A stretch of 64,000 bases of DNA from Paenibacillus endoradicis (GTDB taxonomy: Bacteria > Bacillota > Bacilli > Paenibacillales > Paenibacillaceae), in NCBI RefSeq assembly GCF_024721975.1, contig NZ_JANQBB010000008.1, positions 186,001-250,000 of the forward strand, given 5' to 3'. Positions 8,753 to 16,858 of the stretch are shown here, piece by piece. The stretch's first letter is position 1; every line of letters starts with the position of its first letter. The position numbers and the translations under genes were made by a program. The notes beneath the pieces were generated by a model. It was not told the DNA's origin. It did not search any database and was given only the letters and a program-made list of their open reading frames with translations.

Positions 8753-10783
8753 ATGATGAAATCAAAGAAGACTATGGGGAACAAGTTTAGCAATAGAAAA
8801 CCACAATTTAATAAGGCAGGTAAATCTTCTGATCGATCTGGATCACGTACTAGTGAGAGTACGCGTGAAGGTAAGTCTGGAGAGCAACCTGCTGTAAGAG
8901 GTAGTAGGTATGCAGAGCGTGCTGGTGTGAACGGTAGTGCAGCGCGTAAGAGCAGAATGGCTGAACAAGGTAGTGAGTATACGAATCGTTCACAGACAGC
9001 AGGCATAAGTGCACGCGGAAGCAAATATGCTGAGCGTGGCGGAGTGAATGGCACAAGCGCACAAGGAAGTAAGTATGGTGAGCGTTCTAGCGAGCGCGAT
9101 GGTGAGTATTCTAATCGTGCGAAGCCATCTGCGAAGGCAAAAGGTGGTAAGTCGGCGAACCGTACAGGCTCTCGTGGTAAAGCACAAGGCAGCAACTATA
9201 CTGAGCGTAATAGCTTATCTACATCTACACAAAGTGGTAAGCCAAATCGTCCAGTAGCTGCTAAAGGTAACGTTAAAGTAGCTTCTGCATCGGTGACAAA
9301 AGTTGCAGAAAGTACGAAAAATAGTAATACTCGTCGCGGACCTAATAAAAAGAACTTGTCAACGTTGCATGAGAAGAATGAAACGGTACAAGCAGATATT
9401 ATTGGATTAACGCATGATGGTGAAGGTGTAGGACGTACAAGTGCGGGCTATACATTGTTCATCCCTAACACATTGCCAGGTGAGCAAGTTGAAGCGAAAA
9501 TCTTGAAGTCCAAAAAGCAGTACGGCTATGCGAAAGTTACGGAATTCAAAAATGTAAGTGAGCAACGTGTAGAGCCACCTTGTCCAATCTATAAAGAATG
9601 CGGTGGTTGTCAGTTACAGCATTTTGATTATGAAGGTCAGTTAGTATGGAAACGTCAGCATGTTATCGATAGTTTAACTCGTATTGGTAAGCTACAAGTA
9701 GCGGGTGAACAACAAGTAAGTGCTGAAGGTGATGCAACGTCTACAGAACATCAAGTGATTGTACATCCAACAGTAGGTATGGAAAATCCTTGGCGTTATC
9801 GTAATAAGGCGGCTGTGCCAATTGGTAGAGGCGAAAGTAGTGAAGAGCTAGTAGGCGGTTTCTATGCGAAAGGTAGTCATCGTATCGTAGATATGAAAGA
9901 TTGCATGATCCAGAAGGAACGCAATGATGAAGTCATTCATCAAGTGAAGGAAATTGCTCGTGAATTGCGAGTGTTGCCGTATGATGAAGAGACGGGAACG
10001 GGGATATTGCGACATGTTGTAACTCGTATCGGCGTAGTTACTGGTGAAGTAATGGTTGTACTTATTACGAATACAACTCGCATTGCACGTCAACCTGAGT
10101 GGATTGAAATGATTCGCAAACGTATTCCGAATGTGAAGAGTATTGTGCACAATGTGAATGATAAAGTTACGAATGCGATCTTCGGTGAAACAACGAAAGT
10201 GATCTGGGGTAGCGAAGTGATTTATGATGAACTAGATGGCATTCGTTTTGCAATCTCGGCTAGATCATTCTATCAAGTGAATCCTGAGCAGACAATTTCT
10301 CTATATCGTAAAGCAGTCGAATATGCAGGGTTAACAGGTAAAGAGCAAGTGATCGATGCGTATTGTGGGATTGGTACAATCTCCTTGTTCTTAGCTCGTA
10401 ACGCTGGTCATGTGTATGGTGTAGAAATCGTGCCTGAAGCGATCGAAGATGCGAAGCGTAATGCGAAGCTGAACGGATTAGAAAATACTACTTTTGAAGC
10501 GGGACCTGCTGAGATCGTTATTCCTAGATGGAAGAAAAAAGGGATGAAAGCAGATGTTATCGTAGTCGATCCACCTCGTAAGGGCTGTGATCCAGAGCTA
10601 CTAGATACTATTCTAGCGATTCGACCTGAGAGAGTAGTTTATGTAAGCTGTAATCCATCCACGCTAGCGAGAGATCTTCGCTTGCTCGAAGATGGTGGCT
10701 ATAGAACGGTAGAAGTAACACCAGTGGACATGTTCCCACATACGGGGCATGTTGAAGTGGTTACGTGGTTGGAGAGAGTGTAG
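8753..10783 (+). CDS. rlmD: 23S rRNA (uracil-5-)-methyltransferase RlmD/RlmCD with long disordered N-terminus
   Basis: The gene encodes 676 residues, about 210 more than usual. Residues 1-208 are low-complexity, rich in Gly, Ser, Arg, Lys and Asn, with repeats of the type GS(K/R)YAER. A TRAM domain follows (from about 212). Next come the [4Fe-4S] cysteines C277, C283, C286 and C384. The SAM-binding DAYCGIGTISLFLA and the catalytic VVYVSCNPSTLARDL with Cys633 complete the enzyme. The family makes 5-methyluridine in 23S rRNA (U1939, and U747 in RlmCD enzymes). Its last 13 codons are the attachment site of an integrated element, so the present C-terminus (TWLERV) came with the element; the displaced end is at 15751-15795. 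Confidence 0.93.
   Translation: MMKSKKTMGNKFSNRKPQFNKAGKSSDRSGSRTSESTREGKSGEQPAVRGSRYAERAGVNGSAARKSRMAEQGSEYTNRSQTAGISARGSKYAERGGVNGTSAQGSKYGERSSERDGEYSNRAKPSAKAKGGKSANRTGSRGKAQGSNYTERNSLSTSTQSGKPNRPVAAKGNVKVASASVTKVAESTKNSNTRRGPNKKNLSTLHEKNETVQADIIGLTHDGEGVGRTSAGYTLFIPNTLPGEQVEAKILKSKKQYGYAKVTEFKNVSEQRVEPPCPIYKECGGCQLQHFDYEGQLVWKRQHVIDSLTRIGKLQVAGEQQVSAEGDATSTEHQVIVHPTVGMENPWRYRNKAAVPIGRGESSEELVGGFYAKGSHRIVDMKDCMIQKERNDEVIHQVKEIARELRVLPYDEETGTGILRHVVTRIGVVTGEVMVVLITNTTRIARQPEWIEMIRKRIPNVKSIVHNVNDKVTNAIFGETTKVIWGSEVIYDELDGIRFAISARSFYQVNPEQTISLYRKAVEYAGLTGKEQVIDAYCGIGTISLFLARNAGHVYGVEIVPEAIEDAKRNAKLNGLENTTFEAGPAEIVIPRWKKKGMKADVIVVDPPRKGCDPELLDTILAIRPERVVYVSCNPSTLARDLRLLEDGGYRTVEVTPVDMFPHTGHVEVVTWLERV
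10739..10775 (+). repeat. attL: 37-bp direct repeat at the 3' end of rlmD
   Basis: Positions 10739-10775 are identical to 15751-15787. With three mismatches the match extends over 10735-10783 versus 15747-15795, ending at the rlmD stop codon in both copies. It marks the left junction of the integrated element. Confidence 0.9.
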
Positions 10784-10876
10784 TACAGAAAGTTGAAATC
10801 CCTTATGTATCAAAGTGTTACGGTTACTGATACAGCATGTTAAACATCTGTGATACAGAAGCGGAAATAGCACGTT

Positions 10877-10926
10877 GATGTGAATTTGATGTGAAAATAC
10901 CTTATAACTGGTGCGGAATTAACATC
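10877..10926 (+). repeat. Integrase arm-type repeats, left end
   Basis: GATGTGAA occurs twice, three bases apart (10877 and 10888), followed at 10915 by GGAATTAACATC. The same arrangement in the same orientation is found at 15614-15652. Such short repeats just inside att cores are the usual arm-binding sites of tyrosine integrases. Confidence 0.6.
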
Positions 10927-10962
10927 ATTCGACATATAAAAAGCAAAACAAGATGCAGGATA

Positions 10963-11706
10963 TTAACTCCCGGCATCTTGTTTTTTTGTGTCTGTATTAT
11001 TCAAGAATAGCACTTCAAACTTATCTGCAGCTGCTTGATCGGCTGATCTTAGAGCATGTCCATATATATTCATCGTTGTAGTTATATCACCATGATCAAG
11101 ACGTTCAGATATGATCTTAGCGTGTACACCTTGATTGATCAGTAACGTAGCTGATGTATGTCGTAGATCATGAAATCTAATAGGACGCAACCCAACACTT
11201 TTCCGGAACTTTCTAAACCACTGATAAGGGCGCTCATGATGGAATGGAGAACCGTCTGCATGTGAGAATACGAACTTCCACTCGTGACCGCTATTATCTT
11301 TTCCGTTGTAAGCATCACCCATCTTGTCACGCTCTTTCATTCGATACAGATAGTAGTCACGCAGCTCTTCAAGCACAGACGGTGGTAACGAGATCAAGCG
11401 ACTAGACTTTTTAGTTTTCGGCTCTTTAACAGTTACTTCACCTTTCAATGCATGTACAAGTGATTGACGCACATCTATAGTTCCATTCTTCCAATCAATA
11501 TATTTCCACTCTAAGCCGAGTAGTTCCCCTCTACGCATTCCAGTAGTTAGAGCAATAGTAATCATCATTCTCCAGTGATAAGGTTCTTTTTGTAACGCTG
11601 CTAGTAGCTGTTGAACTTCATCCTGGTCATAAGGCATTACCTCTTTATAAACCACTCTAGGCTTTTGCACAGTCTCTACTGGATTGAATTTAATGATCTT
11701 CCATTC
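10963..11706 (-). pseudogene. int: Tyrosine recombinase (phage/ICE integrase), 5' half missing
   Basis: The catalytic domain is intact in sequence: TTGMRRGELLGLEW (first catalytic Arg), the HDLRHTSATLL box, and TTTMNIYGHA with the tyrosine nucleophile. The longest conventional start is GTG 11670 (235 residues). Integrase-like sequence (EWKIIKFNPVETVQKP) continues upstream in frame to a TAG at 11707-11709. Beyond it no arm-binding or core-binding domain (normally about 150 residues) can be found. It probably integrated this element at rlmD before truncation. The gene ends about 190 bp from attL, the normal position for an integrase. Confidence 0.85.
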
Positions 11707-11851
11707 CTAGTACATGAACTCGATAATCAGTTGAGAGGCAAGCAACAGTATTTAGTAATTAGTACAGCAGATAATAGGATCACCTTATACATTTAAAAAA
11801 ATATAACAATAAGATACTGAACAATTTAGAAAATATTAAAGGAGAAAGCTG

Positions 11852-12454
11852 ATGCATATAGTTGTAGATAAGCAATATTATTTTTTGACTAATGAAAAAG
11901 AAAGATACTATAAAGATCTAGCTAGGAAAAGATAAGGTATATCCGATGAGCGAATGATGGATTTAATTATATACAGTAGCAAGAATGTTAGGATTGAAAA
12001 TAGGATATAGAAACAAGTTGATAAAATAATATCGGACGAATACAAGAAAGATAAACAAAAATTCATACAGGATTTTATGTGCTTTGATTTTGATCACGTC
12101 GATGCAGCAGATCCAATGCTTACTAATAATCTGCTATGGTCTTATAGTTCTGCATTCGGACTTTGTTATGTCATGTCAAATAAATTAGTGAATGATGAGT
12201 ATAAACATGACTATGCTAGTGATAATTGGCCATATAAATTCCCTGGAAATAATAAATTAGCAATTGTTCATAGTTCAATTCCCAACATGCTTCGTAAATT
12301 GTTTTATAAAATGAAAGATCGGGCTTATCTTACGATAATAGATATTAATGATATTGACCAAATAAAAGGGAGTCTTGATAATTTTATAATCAATTTCAAA
12401 GGGAATAGAAAAATCATCTTTACGAAAGATACAGTGTTCGATGCTACATGTTGA
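11852..12454 (+). pseudogene. Unrecognised element ORF with two in-frame stops
   Basis: A good ribosome binding site (AAAGGAGA) precedes ATG 11852. The frame then stays in register for 603 bp but contains TAA at 11933-11935 and TAG at 12008-12010. The last 125 codons (from ATG 12077) are open. Restored, it would be about 200 residues, without signal peptide or membrane segments. I do not recognise the family. Because the frame is kept on both sides of the stops, point mutations in a formerly intact gene are the simplest reading. Confidence 0.6.
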
Positions 12455-12528
12455 TTTATGAGCATATTTATATCAGAACTAACCCTGATAAAAGGTAGAG
12501 ACTACTAAGTTACAATCCATGAGCAGAT

Positions 12529-12568
12529 AGAACCTCATCGCTTCTAGGAGTGTTTTGAGGTTCTTTTT
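12529..12568 (+). terminator. Intrinsic terminator after the broken ORF
   Basis: AGAACCTCA (12529-12537) pairs with TGAGGTTCT (12556-12564), followed by TTTTT. The remaining bases up to 12811 hold nothing I could identify apart from the next gene's ribosome binding site. Confidence 0.75.
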
Positions 12569-12811
12569 ATGACGTTCAGAGCAGGAATGAGATTACAACA
12601 TAGGGAAGTAAGGTGTTTATACCGGAATGTAATAAGTAGCTCAATTCCTATGAATATAAGTATGAAAAAGGAACTAAGTTAGATTGAACCCGACGTGAGT
12701 GCTAATGAGTTTGGTGAATAAGAGATAGCAATAGTTTCGAGCTAATGATGGAACTTATCGTATGTCTTAAGTTCTTCATATAAGAGTATTCAAAATAAAG
12801 GAGTGGAGATT

Positions 12812-13714
12812 ATGGTTGGTGAAGAAATTTATAAGTTAATACCTTATTCACTATTTGATATTCAGTATTCTTTGGCAACGAATGCATCGCCGCAATTGAA
12901 GAGACAAATTCATTTGGCTCTTTTAGCTTACAAGAAAAATGATTATAATTATGAAAATGTAACAGATTATCTAGATGAAATATTAGATATTGATTTTTCT
13001 AATGATGAACACACAAGAAGAGATTATTGTATTGATGGAGTAGTCGGTCTAATTATTCAGGTAATTAACACATTGAAAGAGAAAATAGAAAAACAAAATG
13101 AACCGTATATTCTTGTTTATTTTAATTCTATGGGAAGATTAAGAGCTTCATTTGAAAGTAGTGTAGTATTATTGAGATATGGATATTACATTGAAAGTTC
13201 TCCAGTTTTTCGATTAATATATGAACAGATTGCGTGGTCACATTCAATTATTGGAAAAGATATTGATGAAATTAATAAGACGAAGGTTACTGGTCAAATA
13301 AAAATTTTAAATGAACTAATACCAAATTCTAAAAAATTGTATGGAAAGTATTCTGCGGAGGCTCATCTTGATCCTAGTGAAATCTCAAGTTATTTTATAG
13401 AAAATTCAGAAAATAATGGAGTCGGACATCGATATAGGTCAGGAGAGAGAAGTAAGATAAAATATTATGATATTTTCTTTCTTTCAACACTATATTGTAA
13501 GTCAATATATAAATTTTTTGAACATATAGGAGTTCTAAACGATTCTACAATAATAAATACACCAACAGGACAAATTAGTATGACTGTCAAAGAACAGTTA
13601 GATATCACTATGAAGAGTATACAAATATTTGAAAATACCTTTTCAGAAACTATTGGTGAGGAGTACGATGAAGAACTTCCCGAAATAAAAATTCTCGAAG
13701 ATATGATGGTTTGA
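12812..13714 (+). CDS. Unrecognised helical protein of the integrated element
   Basis: A 300-residue soluble protein. ATG 12812 is chosen because AAGGAG at 12799-12804 overlaps the alternative GTG 12803. Features include a central helical stretch FNSMGRLRASFESSVVLLRYG, a tract LIYEQIAWSHSI, and YGKYSAEAHLDPSE. The (R/E)-rich helix followed by a Y..S..AH motif recalls DUF5677/HEPN-like helical proteins, but that is a guess. The sequence is AT-rich and lacks a signal peptide. Located as a stand-alone gene in the island cargo, it could be an accessory or defence gene; nothing in the sequence proves it. Confidence 0.6.
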   Translation: MVGEEIYKLIPYSLFDIQYSLATNASPQLKRQIHLALLAYKKNDYNYENVTDYLDEILDIDFSNDEHTRRDYCIDGVVGLIIQVINTLKEKIEKQNEPYILVYFNSMGRLRASFESSVVLLRYGYYIESSPVFRLIYEQIAWSHSIIGKDIDEINKTKVTGQIKILNELIPNSKKLYGKYSAEAHLDPSEISSYFIENSENNGVGHRYRSGERSKIKYYDIFFLSTLYCKSIYKFFEHIGVLNDSTIINTPTGQISMTVKEQLDITMKSIQIFENTFSETIGEEYDEELPEIKILEDMMV

Positions 13715-14140
13715 TAATTATGAAATTACTAATATCACCTACGCTTTCTATTTTACAGTCAAATATTTCACGTAATTAAAGATTAGAAAAACTAAAAATT
13801 ATGTGATTTTTATTAAGTTAAAGAAACATCCCTTTAATCCCTAATGCATGGACGACGTGAATTTAATATCAAAGAAAGTTACCAGACCATATTTTGACCA
13901 TATTTGCATCAGTACTGACCCTAACTCACATCACTCACATAAGCATTTTTACGACACAATAAACAAAGGAAATATAGTACAACAAATGCATTAATAGCGG
14001 ACAAGCTACTATTTAACGGCAACAAAAAACCGCCCCAAAGCATGGGCGGGATGATGTAATGTTATTAACTACACCTATAAATTAGGGTTTATTGTACGTG
14101 AGTGATAGAGTGTAATGGTTATTTAATTGGAGCAGAGACT
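13715..14140. other. Gene-free spacer in the element
   Basis: 426 bp, AT-rich, with no convincing reading frame. It holds the terminator of the next minus-strand gene at 14029-14051. Positions 13898-13922 resemble 12458-12482 (CATATTTxxATCAGxACTxACCCT), a short degenerate repeat of unknown meaning. Confidence 0.5.
14029..14052 (-). terminator. Intrinsic terminator for the 61-residue minus-strand gene
   Basis: On the minus strand CCCGCCCATG is followed by CTTTGGGGCGG and a TTTTTT run, a compact GC-rich stem downstream of the gene ending at 14141. Confidence 0.75.
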
Positions 14141-14326
14141 TCACTCCTTGACGTGTTTACGCAAATATTCTCTAATGCCCATTTTAAGGGTTACACCATG
14201 CTTTGCTAACGCTAAACTGATGTTCGTTTCTATCATGTCAATTATCTTCTCTACAATATCCCCTTCAGTGGGGATGAAAATTACTTGAAATTTACTCTTG
14301 ATTTTTTGTGATTCAACGTAGTACAC
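14141..14326 (-). CDS. Small unrecognised protein
   Basis: 61 residues from GTG 14326, ending in a basic stretch (GIREYLRKHVKE). The ribosome binding site is poor. The support is a plausible helical, amphipathic composition, a terminator just downstream, and a divergent neighbour 108 bp away. It could be a small regulator; function is unknown and the gene may not be real. Confidence 0.45.
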   Translation of the reverse strand: MYYVESQKIKSKFQVIFIPTEGDIVEKIIDMIETNISLALAKHGVTLKMGIREYLRKHVKE

Positions 14327-14434
14327 CTCATTTATTTTTATTATAATTACTTTGATTGGTAGTTATACAAATGTAAAATAAGAAGGAAAAGAGAAGAATT
14401 AACTTACTTAATATGAAAAAATGGGGTGCATCAT

Positions 14435-15097
14435 GTGGAAGACAACTTGAATAAACGTAAAAGGGCAACAGAAATAATTTTTTCATATACAGTGTTAATC
14501 GGAATAATTGCTATAGCGATTATGGTATTAATAGTTCTGTCTAGATTGTTTTTTGAAGGAATGGGATTTACTTTTGAGAAGAAGGTAAGCATTTACGATT
14601 ACATAACATTGCTTGGCGTTATTGTCACAGGTGTATTGAGCTATGGAATATTTAACTTAACTAAAAAAATGAATGATTTTGTGTTTTTTCAAAAAAAAGA
14701 AGCTAAGGAGAATATAAGAAAGAAATCAGGAGTTTATTTACATAGTATGGCAAAATCTCTAGTGGAAATTGAAACTTCATATGATTCTCTTTATGAACTT
14801 TCAAAAGTATTTGTGGAAAATCCCATTAGTTACACTCATAGAGATATCGAACTAGCATGGAGACAATTTAATTTTTTTACTAATAAAATTATGTCTGGAA
14901 TTAATAATTGGAACTCATTATATAAAAACCTATGGGATAATCCAGACATGTTAGCAGAAATCTATGAACATAGAGATACGTTGTTAGATCAAGATCATTA
15001 CATAAGGGTTATCGATGATAGATTCAAAATCAAGTTCCTTGAATCACAAACAATGGACAATCTTAAAAAATACAATGAGTATATATGTGAGTGTTAG
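14435..15097 (+). CDS. Two-helix membrane protein of unknown function
   Basis: About 220 residues. Two membrane segments lie near the N-terminus (roughly IIFSYTVLIGIIAIAIMVLI and ITLLGVIVTGVLSYGIF), followed by a ~150-residue charged, helical cytoplasmic part. GTG 14435 is preferred because GGGGTG sits six bases before it; GTG 14426 is an alternative. Small membrane proteins with a cytoplasmic helical domain are frequent in phage-exclusion and effector roles, but no family was recognised. The next gene starts 43 bp downstream, so the two may be cotranscribed. Confidence 0.65.
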   Translation: MEDNLNKRKRATEIIFSYTVLIGIIAIAIMVLIVLSRLFFEGMGFTFEKKVSIYDYITLLGVIVTGVLSYGIFNLTKKMNDFVFFQKKEAKENIRKKSGVYLHSMAKSLVEIETSYDSLYELSKVFVENPISYTHRDIELAWRQFNFFTNKIMSGINNWNSLYKNLWDNPDMLAEIYEHRDTLLDQDHYIRVIDDRFKIKFLESQTMDNLKKYNEYICEC

Positions 15098-15140
15098 TGA
15101 TTTATGATGAAAAAATAAGAATAAGGATACGGTGATTATA

Positions 15141-15524
15141 ATGAAAAATGAAACTTTAGCGGTTAAACTAGTAAATTCTCTAATTGAACCGATGCAGGAA
15201 TGCAGAAGAGCAGAAGCTAGAAAACCTGGTAAAGGCCCTGAGAGTAAAGTATTTATTCTAGATACTTTAGAGAAAGCAGATCAATTACTAGAGGGAATGA
15301 AAAAAATAGGTCAAATGTATAATGAGTATGATTTAAGAATGAACGCAGTTGATTATTGGAGGAATATTATTAAAGCGAAGATAGATGTCATAGGCTCTAT
15401 TGGAGGAAAGAGTTTAATGATGGAAGTGTACGATATTCTTGATAACCATGAGGATTCAAAGGTTTATAGCTATAATAATTTATTTCATAGACTTGCAGAC
15501 GGATTACATGGTTGGAATGACTGA
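15141..15524 (+). CDS. Unrecognised small soluble protein
   Basis: 127 residues from ATG 15141 (GTG 15132 is also possible), mostly helical and charged, with a basic stretch RRAEARKPGKGPESK near residue 22. It has no membrane segment or known motif. It lies 43 bp after the two-helix membrane protein and is the last gene before attR, so the pair forms the right-hand cargo of the element. Function unknown. Confidence 0.6.
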   Translation: MKNETLAVKLVNSLIEPMQECRRAEARKPGKGPESKVFILDTLEKADQLLEGMKKIGQMYNEYDLRMNAVDYWRNIIKAKIDVIGSIGGKSLMMEVYDILDNHEDSKVYSYNNLFHRLADGLHGWND

Positions 15525-15613
15525 CCAGTTTTAAATGAATTAAGTAATTAACCGTTCTTATTACCGACGATATTTAATATTAAAACGCACCCTAGGTGTT
15601 TTGATATTGAAAT

Positions 15614-15652
15614 GATGTGAATTTGATGTGAAAACCGATGTGAATTAACATC
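15614..15652 (+). repeat. Integrase arm-type repeats, right end
   Basis: GATGTGAA occurs at 15614, 15625 and 15637; the last is part of GATGTGAATTAACATC, an imperfect palindrome. The first 21 bases are identical to 10877-10897 at the left end and in the same orientation. Confidence 0.6.
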
Positions 15653-15750
15653 AAGAGAGATTAACAGAAAACAATGAATGGACAAGCTCTCTTATTCTGT
15701 AAGGCTTCTTAGTACTATAACAGAAGCTATAATAATGGGGGGTTATCCCG

Positions 15751-15787
15751 CATACGGGGCATGTTGAAGTGGTTACGTGGTTGGAGA
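15751..15787 (+). repeat. attR: displaced 3' end of rlmD
   Basis: A 37-bp block identical to 10739-10775. It continues AAATGTAG, giving a displaced rlmD end that would encode TWLEKM and stop. A hairpin (AGCCCTTG / CAAGGGCT, 15808-15828), probably the original rlmD terminator stem, follows directly. Confidence 0.9.
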
Positions 15788-15872
15788 AAATGTAGGTAGT
15801 TACTGGGAGCCCTTGTGTAGCAAGGGCTCTGAAAATCTTACGATTTGGATTTCATGAACGTGCTACAAAACC

Positions 15873-15924
15873 AACAAAGGCTAATTCCATTCGAATTGAA
15901 TGAGAATTAGCCTTTGTTAGTTTT
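15873..15924 (+). terminator. Intrinsic terminator downstream of attR
   Basis: AACAAAGGCTAATTC pairs with GAATTAGCCTTTGTT (arms at 15873-15887 and 15904-15918), followed by AGTTTT. Confidence 0.7.
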
Positions 15925-15929
15925 GTACT

Positions 15930-16858
15930 TTTTTAGCTTATCTCTACTTTATTAACTTCATAATTCTCTTCTGATTAACTATAAATATGGTCACTGACCT
16001 TGCATTTGCATGCCTAATAGACCCGAGGTAGAGGCTAGATCATACCCGTGTCTGTATTTCAGTTCACTAGTCTTGGCTCCAGCTATATAACAACCTTCTT
16101 GGAAAGGACACTACTAATATTTTCTAATATCGAAGTAATATTTATTTACTAGATTTACAGCTATATTTTTTGTTCCTGTACGTGCTTTGCGTAAAGCTAA
16201 TTTGGGAGGAAATCACAGTATTTGAGAAAGATAAAGCAAAATTCACGAAGAATGTTGCCATATGAACAACTATAATAGTAATGAAAGCGTGTTCACAGAT
16301 ATGTATTTTGTATGCAATCAATAATCTTCCGCAATAAATTGTTGAAATCTCAAGCTTGACTTCACTATCGCTCGGTCAACAACCAGAGTTTTCATAAATA
16401 TTTAACCGGTGTCTTCTCTGCTGAAGAAGATGGCATTATCCTTTGGAATCAAAGGCGTCATCATCAATAAAGTGAATGTGAAGTTTGCAAAGCACAAGTG
16501 GTTTATTATTAATTATTATGTAAGCGGTTACTAACGGTACAAGAAAATACATTTTCAATACACAGGAGTCATTTGGTATATGAGTACACGTAATCGCAAG
16601 AAATGGGGTATCAACTTATTATGCGAGAATGTCACTTTTACCAAACACGGGACATGGTCCAGTAACCAATCGCATTAAGTAAAAGGATATAAAGGGAGGT
16701 GATCGTGACAGAAGAAATAGAACAAGCCTGAACACAAAAGTAACGGGTCTCGTTACCGCCACTACAATACTTACGGATGAGTAAGTGTATTTCAAAATGG
16801 TGGTAATGGGGTAAGATTTATTGAGGAAAAAAAGATAAAAATTGAAGGAGACTAAACA
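15930..16858. other. Gene-poor 0.9-kb leader region of the SLH/CE15 gene
   Basis: No substantial gene was found. Short open stretches exist: a 32-codon frame 16580-16678, and an 8-codon frame 16705-16731 whose GTG follows an almost perfect Shine-Dalgarno AAAGGGAGGTGATC. A consensus cre site lies at 16518-16532. A small GTAACG/CGTTAC hairpin is near 16740. Parts may be remnants of older genes next to the island. Confidence 0.5.
16485..16532 (+). promoter_or_regulatory. Candidate promoter with consensus cre (CcpA) site
   Basis: ATGTAAGCGGTTACT at 16518-16532 fits the cre consensus WTGNAANCGNWNNCW at every fixed position. TTGCAA (16485-16490) and TATTAA (16507-16512), spaced 16 bp, could form the promoter it overlaps. 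That would give a leader of about 340 nt before the ATG at 16859. Confidence 0.5.

Larger units (their letters stand above)
10776..15787. mobile_element. 5.0-kb integrative element inserted in the 3' end of rlmD
   Basis: Bounded by the 37-bp att repeats, the segment holds a truncated tyrosine integrase next to attL, a broken ORF, and four unrecognised genes at 12812, 14141, 14435 and 15141. GATGTGAA-type arm repeats lie at both ends (10877-10897 and 15614-15634). No replication, conjugation or phage structural gene is visible, so it resembles a small genomic island or a satellite remnant. Since the integrase lacks its N-terminal half, it is probably immobile by itself. Confidence 0.88.

Noticed and set aside
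8990..9195. Minus-strand open frames inside the rlmD N-terminal region
   Set aside because: They are antisense shadows of the low-complexity repeat; no ribosome binding site and Cys/Arg/Leu-biased composition.
10776..15787. Prophage
   Set aside because: No capsid, terminase, tail, lysis or replication gene; only an integrase remnant and unknown cargo.
16430..16678. Two short consecutive frames as a degraded transposase
   Set aside because: Translations show no transposase motif and no inverted repeats or target duplication flank the region.
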